A DNA stretch of 64,000 bases from an uncultured Duncaniella sp. (GTDB lineage Bacteria; Bacteroidota; Bacteroidia; Bacteroidales; Muribaculaceae). This document shows positions 25,655-34,571 of this stretch, in pieces; within the stretch, counting starts at the first letter, position 1, and each line of letters begins with the position of its first letter. A program made the translations under genes and the position numbers. The stretch covers positions 62,001-126,000 of the forward strand of contig CATWQI010000001.1 in the NCBI GenBank assembly GCA_958352885.1, given 5' to 3'. The notes beneath the pieces were generated by a model. The model ran no database searches and had not been told where the DNA came from. It saw nothing but the letters and a program-made list of their open reading frames with translations.

Positions 25655-28024
25655 ATGAAAGAGAAATCACCACAGGAAGAGAAGGCGGCGATCCGCCAGG
25701 TCCAGTTGATAAACGAGGCTCTGGGCAACGCCCGGAGCAACGGTGGCGCATGGCTCAACCATGCAGGTATGCCGGCTCCCAGGATATATCCCAAAGGGCC
25801 AGGGGTCAGTCCGTTCAATTCGCTTATACTCCAGCTTTTCGCCGACAGCAGAAAGTTTCCGTCGGCGCAGTATGTGTTCTTCCACACCGCCAAGGCCACC
25901 GGCATACCTGTCATCGGCAAGGAGAAGGGAGTGCCGTTCAACTGGTATGCGTGGGACAACTATGTCAACAGGCATGACCCGAAAGAAGTGATAACCGCAG
26001 CCGACTACAAGAAGCTCACCTCCGGGCAGCAGAAGGATTACAAGGGTGTTCAGCAGAGACAGATCCGGGTGCTGTTCAACATAGACCAGACCGTCATGCC
26101 TCATTCGGATGCAGACGCTTACCGTAAGGTTCTTGACCGCTACGGCTCCGCCAACGAGCGTGGACACCTCAAGGCGGAAGAAAAGCAGCTCCGCGCCACG
26201 GTCAATGGCTTCATCAAGCAGATGAAGGAATACCTCGTGCCTATCAGACGCGAGGCTTCCGATGTCGCCCACTACGACACCGAAAAGGATGCCGTATATA
26301 TGCCGGAGCAGCGAAAGTATGAGAATTATCCGGAATATGTGCAGGAACTCTTGCGCCAGATTGTGAACGCTACCGGACATCAGCAGCGTCTCGCCCGCGA
26401 GGGAATGGTTATGAAAGGCGGACAGGCTCCCGGCGAGTATGCGGAACGGTACGAGCAACTTGTGGTGGAGGTGGCTTCTGCAGTGAAGATGTCGGAACTC
26501 GGTCTGCCGGCTAAGCTCTCTCCGCAGTCCATTGACCTTGTTGACTCATGGACGAGGGAGCTGCAGGAGACCCCATGTATGATTGATGCCCTTGAAGCCG
26601 ATGTCAACAATGCCCTCGATGTGATACGCAAGGCGGAGCAGGGAGAGAAAATCGAATATGCGCGTTTCCGTACACAGGCGCAGATAGAAGAGCTTCACGA
26701 AAAGCAGAAGCCGCAGGTCGACTGCCGTGAGGCGGCGATCCTCTGTGACATCATCCGTCACGGGGGCATGAGAATATCTGACGGGAACTTCTCTTCGGAG
26801 GAAGATAAGACCGCATTCATGGAAAAATTCGACCTTTCCTATTATAATAAGGAGTTGGATGATGCCCTGCGGCTGACCGGCACGGATGATGCGGAGCAGG
26901 TCGAGCTGGCTTACGGGGAGGCTCTGAAACACGCAGCATCCATAGACCGTCTGTGCATGGAATATCTTCCTGATGAATGGAACAGCAGGACGAACCATTA
27001 TGTCATCCACGACATGATAACTCCGATTCCCAATGAATATGACCGCTCCATGGTGGTTATCAAGGATGAGAGGACAGGAATATACGATGTCATTCTGCCT
27101 GGTGGCGCGATGGCTGGCGGCTACATAAATCTCCCGGATGGGGAACGCAAGATGTTCCGTGTTTATCCCGAGGAAGTCATGTCTAAGGAGGAACGCAAAC
27201 AGTCAAAGGCGACATTGAGTGCCAACGGTATCAGAGGGATGTCCAAAGACCGTATCAGTCTGGCTCTTCGACAAGACGGTGCCAAATATGTCAGATTCTA
27301 TAACCGTTCTGGGAAACTTTCGTTGCAGGCTGATGACAGTTATTATGAGGGAAAGACCGTGCATGAGATGGCACTGAAGGAGGGCAAACTGAATGAGATT
27401 GCACGTATTGATGTTTCCGAGGCGGTGGCATCGGTCAATACGGTGCTGTTCGACAAGGTGCATATGCTGAAAGATGACAACAACAGGTGGTTTTTCTATA
27501 TAAAGCCGAAGGATGAGCCGTCTTTCTGCATCTATCCCGAGAAGGAGGACACAAACCGTTTCTTCTCGACGATACGCCAGGGGCAGCAGGAGGAAGGAGA
27601 CAGGCTCCGAATGGAACTTGGTCATAAATACTATGAGATTGCAAAGGCTAATCCTTCCCTGAGGTTCGACATATTCAATGAGATTCCGGATGGTGTGGAG
27701 ACCGCGCGTATTAGCCGGGTGAATATCTATAAAACCAAGGAGGACAAGTTCATGTGCGCTCCTAAGATCGAAGGAGCTGGCGATATCAAGCCGCGTGAGA
27801 TAAGCCGGGAACAATGGCACCGGATGTTTGTGGCTGAGGATATGGACAGTTACAAGACATCGCTTGCCGCAAAGGTGTTTGCGGACATGCTGGGAGCGAA
27901 GGTCAGCCGGGGTGAGGCAACCAACGCCGGGAATGTAACTCCGGAGCATAATGTTGAGAGTGTGGAAGTGGAAAAGGCCGAAGAGGTCGAGGAAGTTGCG
28001 GCATACCAAGGACCAAAAAGATGA
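25655..28024 (+). CDS. ArdC-like protein lacking the zinc site
   Basis: The 789-aa protein starts with a segment like the ArdC N-terminal ssDNA-binding domain: SPFNSLILQLFADSRKFPSAQYVFFHTAKATGIPV..KEKG (residues about 50-95). The peptidase-like part follows: AVYMPEQRKYENYPEYVQELLRQIVNATGHQQRL (about 213-245). Where real ArdC has HExxH (compare LHEMTHSTG in the gene at 30343) this protein has LRQIVNATG, so both histidines and the glutamate are missing. The C-terminal 500 residues are of unknown type. Probably a non-catalytic relative. Confidence 0.72.
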   Translation: MKEKSPQEEKAAIRQVQLINEALGNARSNGGAWLNHAGMPAPRIYPKGPGVSPFNSLILQLFADSRKFPSAQYVFFHTAKATGIPVIGKEKGVPFNWYAWDNYVNRHDPKEVITAADYKKLTSGQQKDYKGVQQRQIRVLFNIDQTVMPHSDADAYRKVLDRYGSANERGHLKAEEKQLRATVNGFIKQMKEYLVPIRREASDVAHYDTEKDAVYMPEQRKYENYPEYVQELLRQIVNATGHQQRLAREGMVMKGGQAPGEYAERYEQLVVEVASAVKMSELGLPAKLSPQSIDLVDSWTRELQETPCMIDALEADVNNALDVIRKAEQGEKIEYARFRTQAQIEELHEKQKPQVDCREAAILCDIIRHGGMRISDGNFSSEEDKTAFMEKFDLSYYNKELDDALRLTGTDDAEQVELAYGEALKHAASIDRLCMEYLPDEWNSRTNHYVIHDMITPIPNEYDRSMVVIKDERTGIYDVILPGGAMAGGYINLPDGERKMFRVYPEEVMSKEERKQSKATLSANGIRGMSKDRISLALRQDGAKYVRFYNRSGKLSLQADDSYYEGKTVHEMALKEGKLNEIARIDVSEAVASVNTVLFDKVHMLKDDNNRWFFYIKPKDEPSFCIYPEKEDTNRFFSTIRQGQQEEGDRLRMELGHKYYEIAKANPSLRFDIFNEIPDGVETARISRVNIYKTKEDKFMCAPKIEGAGDIKPREISREQWHRMFVAEDMDSYKTSLAAKVFADMLGAKVSRGEATNAGNVTPEHNVESVEVEKAEEVEEVAAYQGPKR

Positions 28025-29562
28025 GCAAGTCAAGCGAATATGTAGAAAAGTATGCCGAGTTTGCCATAGAGCAGCAGCGGAAGCATGGCATACCGGCTTC
28101 CGTGACTCTTGCCCAGGGAATCCTTGAGAGTGCCAACGGCCAGAGCCAGTTGTCCCGGGAGTGCAACAACCATTTCGGCATAAAGGCAGGAAAAAGATGG
28201 ATTGATGCCGGCGGCCAGTATGGGCTTTATTCCGATGACCGTCCAAACGAAAAGTTCTGCAAGTATGCTTCGGTAGCCGACAGCTTTGAGCATCACTCGC
28301 TGATACTCAAAAACAACAGCCGGTACGCACCGTGCTTCGCTCTAAGGACTGACGATTATCAGGGTTGGTGCCGAGGATTGCAGAAGGCGGGCTATGCCAG
28401 CTCCAGGCAGTATGCGTCGAGCCTAATATCTGTCATTGACAGAATGGATCTGACCAGATATGACAGGATGGCTGCGGAGCGTGGTCCGGTGGCAGCAACA
28501 CATCAACAGGAGCAGTCCTCAGGCTACTCTTTCCCCGTGAAAAGGGATGAATTCATGCTTGTGACTTCCCCTTACGGTATGCGCAACGACCCTGTAAATC
28601 CGGGACAGAAACAGTTCCACAAGGGCATTGACATACAGTGCCGTGGTGACGCGCTTCTTGCCACGGAGGACAACGGCAAGGTGGTGAAGGCCAATCAGAA
28701 CGTGAATACCGGTGGCGGCAGGAGCGTGACCATCGAGTATGACCGTCCTGACGGTTCCAAATATCAGACTACCTATATGCACCTGTCAGACATCAATGTC
28801 AAAGTCGGCGATGCCGTCAATGCCGGACAAAAAATCGGAATGTCAGGGAACACAGGCACAAGGACAACGGGCGAGCATCTTCATTTCGGAGTCAGGCAGG
28901 TGTCAGCCGATGGAACGGCAAGGGATATTGATCCGGCCGCATATCTGGCGGAGATTGCCGCCAAAGGGAACATCAAGGTGACGGCCATGCACAATGGCGA
29001 GAACCTGCTGGCTAAATATGCAAAACCTGCAGAGCCTGAAATGGGAGCCGCGCAAGGCAATGACCTTACCGAAGCGCAGGATATGTCGCCCGACGACTGG
29101 ATGAAGAAAATCCTTTCATCCGAGGACAGCGGTGTACAGATCCCTTCCAATGACCCGGTGATGGAGATGGCGGTCACGATGTTCACGTCGCTGATGGCAC
29201 TTGCCGTCCAGATAGACGGCAAGGACAGGGAGGATGCGATGGCAGCGGCAACCGATGCCGCTGTCAACCGCAGGATTGACCTGACTGCCCTCACTCCCGG
29301 TCTTAGGTCGTGCATAATGACAATTCAAGAGAATGGCAATCCCATTCTCTCAGTGGTCTCTGACAAGACCTCATTCAACCACGAGTTGACCAATGCCGAG
29401 CTGTCGCGCCTGTCAAATGCGCTCAACGACAGCACACTTGGCAATGAGGCCAAACAGCAACGGGTGGCCGGAATCGTCAACAACATCGTAGTGGGCAACC
29501 AGATGTCGCAGAGCTTCAATCAGCATGTGGGTAATGACCAAACGCAAGTGATTCAACGATGA
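28021..29562 (+). CDS. Glucosaminidase + M23 peptidase fusion
   Basis: The 513-aa protein combines an N-terminal GH73-type N-acetylglucosaminidase (PASVTLAQGILESANGQSQLS, catalytic Glu, then NNHFGIK) at about residues 20-145 with an M23 peptidase at about 175-310 (QFHKGIDIQCRGDALL, YMHLSDINVKVGD, GEHLHFGV). Both active sites look intact. There is no obvious signal peptide, so it may be exported through the transfer channel. It would cut both glycan and peptide bonds of peptidoglycan. Its start overlaps the upstream stop. Confidence 0.9.
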   Translation: MSKSSEYVEKYAEFAIEQQRKHGIPASVTLAQGILESANGQSQLSRECNNHFGIKAGKRWIDAGGQYGLYSDDRPNEKFCKYASVADSFEHHSLILKNNSRYAPCFALRTDDYQGWCRGLQKAGYASSRQYASSLISVIDRMDLTRYDRMAAERGPVAATHQQEQSSGYSFPVKRDEFMLVTSPYGMRNDPVNPGQKQFHKGIDIQCRGDALLATEDNGKVVKANQNVNTGGGRSVTIEYDRPDGSKYQTTYMHLSDINVKVGDAVNAGQKIGMSGNTGTRTTGEHLHFGVRQVSADGTARDIDPAAYLAEIAAKGNIKVTAMHNGENLLAKYAKPAEPEMGAAQGNDLTEAQDMSPDDWMKKILSSEDSGVQIPSNDPVMEMAVTMFTSLMALAVQIDGKDREDAMAAATDAAVNRRIDLTALTPGLRSCIMTIQENGNPILSVVSDKTSFNHELTNAELSRLSNALNDSTLGNEAKQQRVAGIVNNIVVGNQMSQSFNQHVGNDQTQVIQR

Positions 29563-29735
29563 GAAGCCTTATTCTCTATACCGGTCTGGTGGTCCTGCTC
29601 TTGATACTGTGCTATATCACCCTGACCATCTATACATATTTAGGCTTATGGTACGCCATATTCTTTTCTCTTTTTGAAATAGGCAAGACATCATTCGCCT
29701 GCATCCTTTATATCAAACTTATCTCCAGAGACTAA
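29559..29735 (+). CDS. Small membrane protein, 58 aa
   Basis: ATG at 29559 overlaps the previous TGA (ATGA). The product is mostly hydrophobic with two likely membrane helices: LILYTGLVVLLLILCYITLT and YLGLWYAIFFSLFEIGK, then a short tail CILYIKLISRD. Tight coupling to the wall-enzyme gene and the clean hydrophobic pattern support real coding. Function unknown; it could be a holin-like or anchoring subunit for the wall enzyme. Confidence 0.7.
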   Translation: MRSLILYTGLVVLLLILCYITLTIYTYLGLWYAIFFSLFEIGKTSFACILYIKLISRD

Positions 29736-29749
29736 CCAATCAAGTATAT

Positions 29750-30343
29750 ATGATTAAATGCAATGTGAAAGTATGCGGCATCGTGAACCGTGCCGCCAGT
29801 GTTAGACATACAGCGGATGGAAAGTCATTCGTGGCTTTCGGACTGTCAGTGGCTGTGCCCGCGACCAAAGGGGACGCCGTGACCCTCAGCATCAGTGTCG
29901 CGGCCGACAACGCCGATGTCGCCTCGCTTGCCGAAGGGCGCAGGGTCGCCGTCGACGGTATCCTGAAAATCAAGGGCGCGCCTGAAAAACGTCAGTATTT
30001 CAACCTTTCGGCCGAAAACATCGAGCTTGACCCGGTGGCGGAGTCCGGCATCGGTGGTGACATGGAGTTCCGTGGCACGCTGTGCAAGGATATAGTGACC
30101 CCTACTGACAAGAAAGGGAACCGGTTCCTCCGCTTCTCGGCTTACTCTACCGACAAGGTCGGCGATGAGTTTTACAGTGTCTTTGTCCGCTTTGTCCGTT
30201 TCTCGGAGGCGATGGAGCCATTCATCGTACCCAAGGGAAAGATAGAGGCTAAGGGCGAGCTGCGCATCACATCATTCAACGGCAATCTTGACTTCTCCTG
30301 CAAGATTGCGGAGCTGACTGAATACAAGAAGCTCCCGTTCTGA
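29750..30343 (+). CDS. OB-fold (SSB-like) protein
   Basis: The 197-aa protein begins MIKCNVKVCGIVNRAASVRHTADGKSFVAFGLSV and repeats a second similar block (GDMEFRGTLCKDIVTPTDKKGNRFLRFSAYS) after residue 100. Two OB-fold-like units in tandem are suggested. This is the pattern of single-strand DNA-binding proteins encoded by conjugative elements. It probably protects transferred ssDNA. Its stop codon overlaps the ATG of the ArdC gene by one base (TGATG). Confidence 0.65.
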   Translation: MIKCNVKVCGIVNRAASVRHTADGKSFVAFGLSVAVPATKGDAVTLSISVAADNADVASLAEGRRVAVDGILKIKGAPEKRQYFNLSAENIELDPVAESGIGGDMEFRGTLCKDIVTPTDKKGNRFLRFSAYSTDKVGDEFYSVFVRFVRFSEAMEPFIVPKGKIEAKGELRITSFNGNLDFSCKIAELTEYKKLPF

Positions 30344-31680
30344 TGGCCCGCTACTCCAAGAATCCAAATCAGCCCTCTGCCGAGGACAAGGCTCTCGACC
30401 GCTTCACCGATCTGATGATTGAGAAGATAAAGTCGATGAAGGATGACTGGCATAAGCCGTGGTTCACCGAGGGAGCCTTGGTGTGGCCCCGCAATCTGAC
30501 AGGACGTCATTACAACGGGGGCAATGCCCTGATGCTCATGCTACATGCCGAGAAAGAAGGTTACAAACTTCCTGTATGGTGTACTTTCAACTCCATCCAA
30601 AAGGTTCTCAACCCCGAACAAAAGGGGGGCAAGGATAATGACCGTGAGCCTGTCCATGTTCTGAAGGGCGAGAAATCATTCCCTGTGTTTCTCACCACAT
30701 TCACCGTCATTGACAAGGATACCAAAGCGAAAATCCCCTGGGAGGACTACAAGAAGCTTACCGATGAGGAGAAGAAGCAATACAACGTGTTCCCCAAGAA
30801 CCAGGTGTTCAACGTGTTCAATGTGGCGCAGACCAATCTTCAGCAGATGCGTCCGGACCTGTACGCCAAGCTGGAGGAGCAGTGTTCGTTGAAGCGTTTG
30901 GCACAAGAGGGCGAGGTATTTTCTTTCCCTGTCATTGATTCCATGATTGCCAATAATGCCTGGGTGTGTCCGATTAAGCCGGAGAAACAGGACAATGCCT
31001 ACTATTCCCTCAGCAAAGACCATATCGTGGTGCCTTTGAAAGAGCAGTTCGTGGACGGAGAGAGCTTCTATGGCACTGTGCTGCATGAGATGACACACAG
31101 CACAGGAAGTGCGAATCGCCTGAACCGTCTTAAAGCGGCAAGGTTCGGAGACAGGGATTATGGACGTGAGGAACTGGTGGCGGAACTCGGGTCTGCGCTC
31201 ATCTGTCAGCAGAACGGCATACAGAAGCATGTCAAGGGGGATTCCGCCGCCTACCTGAAATCATGGCTTGAGGATCTGCAGGAATCTCCTGACTTCATCA
31301 AAACCGTAATGTCGGATGTCAAGAAAGCAACCGCAGTAATCACATTCCGTATGCAGGAGGTTCAGCAGCAACTCGACAACGGACAGCATGTGAGACCTTA
31401 TACGCAGGAGGATGCCGTGTTTGACCCGACGCTTGTAGATGAAGTGCCTTTCAAGGAGAAACCCAAGGTGGAGGAACCGGAGGAAATCGCCGCTATGGGA
31501 ATCCCGTCAGGAACATTCCGCAAGGTAGATGTCAATGCCCTGTTCGGAGCGTTGAAGCGTGACGGTGAGGCCAGGCTTTCCGACCATATCGTCGGGGAAG
31601 AGGACAGACAGTCAGAGTCCGAGGATATTTCACAATCCGAGGAAGAGGAGGATGCCATTTCAAGAGGGCGTGGCCGATGA
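30343..31680 (+). CDS. ardC: ArdC-family antirestriction protein
   Basis: The 445-aa protein has an ArdC N-terminal domain (DLMIEKIKSMKDDWHKPWF, then RHYNGGNALMLMLHAEKEGY, residues about 22-75) and a zincin-like peptidase site GTVLHEMTHSTGSANRLNR near residues 245-263, with EELVAELGSALI (third ligand Glu) following. ArdC binds ssDNA and protects incoming plasmid DNA from restriction. The C-terminal 100 residues are acidic and low complexity. Operon member, overlapping both neighbours. Confidence 0.9.
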   Translation: MARYSKNPNQPSAEDKALDRFTDLMIEKIKSMKDDWHKPWFTEGALVWPRNLTGRHYNGGNALMLMLHAEKEGYKLPVWCTFNSIQKVLNPEQKGGKDNDREPVHVLKGEKSFPVFLTTFTVIDKDTKAKIPWEDYKKLTDEEKKQYNVFPKNQVFNVFNVAQTNLQQMRPDLYAKLEEQCSLKRLAQEGEVFSFPVIDSMIANNAWVCPIKPEKQDNAYYSLSKDHIVVPLKEQFVDGESFYGTVLHEMTHSTGSANRLNRLKAARFGDRDYGREELVAELGSALICQQNGIQKHVKGDSAAYLKSWLEDLQESPDFIKTVMSDVKKATAVITFRMQEVQQQLDNGQHVRPYTQEDAVFDPTLVDEVPFKEKPKVEEPEEIAAMGIPSGTFRKVDVNALFGALKRDGEARLSDHIVGEEDRQSESEDISQSEEEEDAISRGRGR

Positions 31681-32168
31681 GATGGCTGTTATCGCTTGTG
31701 GCGTTGCTGACCGTGCTGGTCGGCAACGCCTCCAACACCGGCAGGCATAGGTCAAGCCTCATGGCACTTGACCCGTTTGAACGTGCGTGTGTGCTTATCC
31801 GTCATTATGAAACCTTGCATACACCGGCGCATTGGCCGACGATTGCCTATGGCCATGTGGTTAAGAAAGGGGAAAAGTATCAGAAACGGCAATACTCTCA
31901 TGCCGAGGCAGATCGAATATTACGTAAAGACCTCTCAACTCTATGTGCCTACTACCGCTCCTACGGTCGTGACAGCCTCCTTCTTGCCTGTCTTGCCTAC
32001 AATGTCGGCAGTGGCCGCATCCGGAACAGCACACTACTCAAGAAACTCCGTTCCGGCAACCGTGATATTCAAAAGGAATATGTTTCTTTCTGCCGGTACA
32101 AGGGTAAAACGCATAAGCAATTATATCGTCGCAGGCTCATGGAACTGGCCCTATTTTTTGATGGTTGA
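31677..32168 (+). CDS. Phage-type lysozyme (GH24)
   Basis: The 163-aa secreted muramidase has a signal peptide (MRWLLSLVALLTVLVGNAS), RHYETLHTPAHWPTIAYGH (catalytic Glu in the YETLHT block and the conserved TIGYGH-like segment, residues about 43-60) and LACLAYNVGSGRI near 100. It would cut the peptidoglycan glycan strand, complementing the glucosaminidase and M23 enzymes of the same operon. Last gene of the transfer operon; its start overlaps the ardC stop. Confidence 0.88.
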   Translation: MRWLLSLVALLTVLVGNASNTGRHRSSLMALDPFERACVLIRHYETLHTPAHWPTIAYGHVVKKGEKYQKRQYSHAEADRILRKDLSTLCAYYRSYGRDSLLLACLAYNVGSGRIRNSTLLKKLRSGNRDIQKEYVSFCRYKGKTHKQLYRRRLMELALFFDG

Positions 32169-32216
32169 CTACTCTTGGGGGCTGTCTTTGTAATGAAATG
32201 ACGTTATTCATCCAAT

Positions 32217-32252
32217 TTTTCAGTCGTTTATAATTCACGACTGAAAATTTTT
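32217..32252 (+). terminator. Hairpin ending the transfer operon, overlapping the next promoter region
   Basis: TTTTCAGTCGT (32217-32227) and ACGACTGAAAA (32237-32247) form an 11-bp perfect stem with a 9-nt loop, followed by TTTTT. It also lies where the -33 region of the next promoter would be, so it could double as an operator. Confidence 0.6.
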
Positions 32253-32255
32253 CAT

Positions 32256-32263
32256 TATCTTTG
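32256..32263 (+). promoter_or_regulatory. -7 box before the XRE gene
   Basis: TATCTTTG matches TAnnTTTG, 15 bp before the ATG at 32279. No TTTG -33 is present; the inverted repeat at 32217-32247 covers that position instead. Confidence 0.6.
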
Positions 32264-32278
32264 CAAAAAATTTATGCC

Positions 32279-32506
32279 ATGGCAAAGATCAATAGACTCA
32301 AAAGTATTCTTGTTGAAAAGAATCTCACCAATCTGTGGCTGGCATCTCAGCTCGGGGTTAACTCGACCACAGTGTCCAAATGGTGTACCAATTCTTCTCA
32401 GCCGGATATTTTGATGATATTGAGGATCGCTCAATTGCTCGGCATCGGGATAAAGGACTTCTACGATGAGAGGATTGCAGATAAGTATGAGGTATGGCAG
32501 CATTGA
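32279..32506 (+). CDS. XRE-family HTH regulator
   Basis: The ATG at 32279 gives a 75-aa protein; the earlier in-frame TTG is inside the -7 box and is rejected. The sequence AKINRLKSILVEKNLTNLWLASQLGVNSTTVSKWCTNSSQPDI...IAQLLGIGIKDFY is a complete XRE/Cro helix-turn-helix domain with little else. It may bind the inverted repeat upstream and control itself and the membrane regulator that starts 11 bp downstream of its stop. Confidence 0.88.
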   Translation: MAKINRLKSILVEKNLTNLWLASQLGVNSTTVSKWCTNSSQPDILMILRIAQLLGIGIKDFYDERIADKYEVWQH

Positions 32507-32517
32507 TACACAAAGAA

Positions 32518-34278
32518 ATGAGAAAACTGATATTATTCATATTTCTGATATTGGCATTGCCGTTTTCGGTCATGTTCATTAGTTGTGACCGCAAGACCAT
32601 GGCATGGGATACGATGGACAAGGCAGAGGAACTTATGAACTCCATGCCGGATTCAGCCTTGACTGTGTTATCCTCGATTGATAAGACTTCTCTCGGAGAC
32701 GATGAGGAAAAGGCCCGGTACGCACTGCTGATGTCAATGGCGCTTGATAAGAATTATATTGACACGACCTCTTTTGACGTGCTTCAACCGGCAATCGACT
32801 ATTACCCTGTGAATGGTTCTGCCGATGAAAAACTGCGTACTTGGTTCTATCAAGGGCGTATCTTCCAAAATCGAAATGATTATGATCCTGCAATGGAGTG
32901 TTTCCTAAAGGCCGCTGAACTTAAAAATTATAGTGACACTCTTACTTTTGCAAATATGCTTGTAGCACAAGGGAATTTATATCTCATATCCTATCAGATT
33001 GATGACTACATATCCAATAATTTAAGAGCTGCTAATTTCTTTGCGAACATTGGCAATGAGAGATATGTCTTGATAGGTTTGATTAAAGCATTGGATGGTT
33101 GTGTTACTTTAAATTACAAAACAAAAGCTGATAGTATTCTATTGGCTGCAGAAACCCTTTCAGAAAGAGTGCCTGACCACCATGAAATTTTATCTTCAAT
33201 CAAACTAATGCACGAGATTAAATTTGGAAAAGCTAAAGATATAAAAATACTTTTGGACTCTATTTCAAGTTTAAACTCATGGAATGATGAAATTAAACTT
33301 AACATGTCCTTAGGATATTTAAATATCAATGATCCTATAAAGGCTAAATTGCTGTTTGAATCAGTAGATGCAAACACTTCCATAGGGACCTCTATTAGAT
33401 ATCTATCTATTAAGCCCAAGATACTTGAAGCAAATAAACAGTATAAAGATGCTCTTGTCGCTCTAAAAGCATACTTTACAGCCAGTGAAACTGAAAACAA
33501 GAATATTAGTTATCAGAAAACAGCCGTTGCCGAAGAGCGCCATGAATTAGAACTGCAAAATTTTTACAAACTACAAGCTAAAGATAAACAAATATGGCTG
33601 GGATTGTGCATATTGTTGGTTCTGGTTATTATTATAGGATTTGTGTGTTACCAACTACGTATAGGTAAATTAAAACGAATCATGTCCGAGAAGGAACAAA
33701 ACCGGTTACAATTAGAAAATGAGAATTTGCAAAATCAGAACTCTGTCCTTGAACTTGAAAAGTATAATGCAGCTCTGGAGCTTGAAAAACAAAATCTTGC
33801 TACAGAAAATATGAAATTAAAAATCTCACAACTTGAATCCGAGGGAGAACATTTAAAAGAATTGCTAACAGACGCTAAACTATCAAAACCAATTTTGAAT
33901 TCCATTCAAGAGCGCATAGATATTCTGAATGGATTGTTGGCCGCTAAGATTTCGGGCAATGAAACATATTCAAAGCCATACGATACATGGATAAACCAGA
34001 TCACCGAAGACAAGAAAAGTTTCATGGATTCCACCCGCCTTGCATTTAGAGCCTCATACCCGGCTTTCATGAAATATCTGGACGACCATGGACTAACTGA
34101 GCCTGAATTAAACTATGTTTGTTTGTATGCTATTGGTTTAAGAGGTAAAGAGATTAGTGAGTACATACAAGTCAAACGACACTACCATATGAGTACCGAT
34201 ATTCGGAAGAAACTTGGCCTCAGTGAGAACGACACCAATTTGGGACTTCATATCCGAAACCTGATGAAGAAACTATAA
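32518..34278 (+). CDS. Membrane TPR regulator with C-terminal HTH
   Basis: The ATG at 32518 starts a signal/anchor segment (MRKLILFIFLILALPFSVMFISC). The 586-aa protein then has helical TPR-like repeats (residues about 30-340), a membrane helix IWLGLCILLVLVIIIGFVCYQ near 360, a coiled coil (ENENLQNQNSVLELEKYNAALELEKQN) and a C-terminal LuxR-like HTH: TEPELNYVCLYAIGLRGKEISEYIQVKRHYH. This is the layout of Bacteroidetes one-component membrane sensors with periplasmic sensing and cytoplasmic DNA binding. It is well placed to control the peptide locus that follows. Confidence 0.78.
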   Translation: MRKLILFIFLILALPFSVMFISCDRKTMAWDTMDKAEELMNSMPDSALTVLSSIDKTSLGDDEEKARYALLMSMALDKNYIDTTSFDVLQPAIDYYPVNGSADEKLRTWFYQGRIFQNRNDYDPAMECFLKAAELKNYSDTLTFANMLVAQGNLYLISYQIDDYISNNLRAANFFANIGNERYVLIGLIKALDGCVTLNYKTKADSILLAAETLSERVPDHHEILSSIKLMHEIKFGKAKDIKILLDSISSLNSWNDEIKLNMSLGYLNINDPIKAKLLFESVDANTSIGTSIRYLSIKPKILEANKQYKDALVALKAYFTASETENKNISYQKTAVAEERHELELQNFYKLQAKDKQIWLGLCILLVLVIIIGFVCYQLRIGKLKRIMSEKEQNRLQLENENLQNQNSVLELEKYNAALELEKQNLATENMKLKISQLESEGEHLKELLTDAKLSKPILNSIQERIDILNGLLAAKISGNETYSKPYDTWINQITEDKKSFMDSTRLAFRASYPAFMKYLDDHGLTEPELNYVCLYAIGLRGKEISEYIQVKRHYHMSTDIRKKLGLSENDTNLGLHIRNLMKKL

Positions 34279-34308
34279 AGCATATATCCCTGGTGAATAC
34301 CTCATAAC

Positions 34309-34336
34309 GACCTTTCCTGATGGAGAGGTCTTTTTT
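34309..34336 (+). terminator. Terminator after the regulator
   Basis: GACCTTTCC pairs with GGAGAGGTC around TGAT, followed by six T. Good intrinsic terminator. Confidence 0.85.
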
Positions 34337-34380
34337 ATTTTACCGCTTGCGATAAGGGAAGACTCTCGGACAACCTAATG

Positions 34381-34510
34381 CCCCCCGAAATAGGGTAAAA
34401 CCCGTGGGGTGTCAAACTTTTGGTTTCAGCTAATTTTGAAAATCACCCCCCCCCCATTTTGTAATTTGCTGATTTTCAATACTATAAAAAGTTTGACCGT
34501 CAAACTTTTT
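34381..34510. promoter_or_regulatory. Structured control region with poly-C tract
   Basis: Contents: a nested hairpin (CCCC..GGG..CCC..GGGG, about 34382-34409), a run of ten C (34446-34455), and an 11-bp perfect inverted repeat AAAAAGTTTGA / TCAAACTTTTT (34486-34510). The core CAAACTTTT occurs three times (about 34412, 34501 and 34521). It precedes the first gene of the peptide locus and could hold regulator sites; the poly-C could vary in length. Confidence 0.5.
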
Positions 34511-34513
34511 CAC

Positions 34514-34544
34514 TTGGATGCAAACTTTTCCCGATGTAATTTTG
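34514..34544 (+). promoter_or_regulatory. Promoter of the DUF3244-like gene
   Basis: TAATTTTG (34537-34544) matches TAnnTTTG, with a weak TTGG about 19 bp upstream (34514-34517). Start of translation is 28 bp downstream. Confidence 0.55.
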
Positions 34545-34571
34545 CGATACAAACATAAAAACAGCAATGGT

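Noticed and set aside
27203..28246. Minus-strand frame of 347 codons
   Set aside because: Antisense to the ArdC-like and glucosaminidase genes; no motif and biased composition.
32261..32278. Earlier TTG start of the XRE gene
   Set aside because: It lies inside the TATCTTTG promoter box, so it would not be transcribed.
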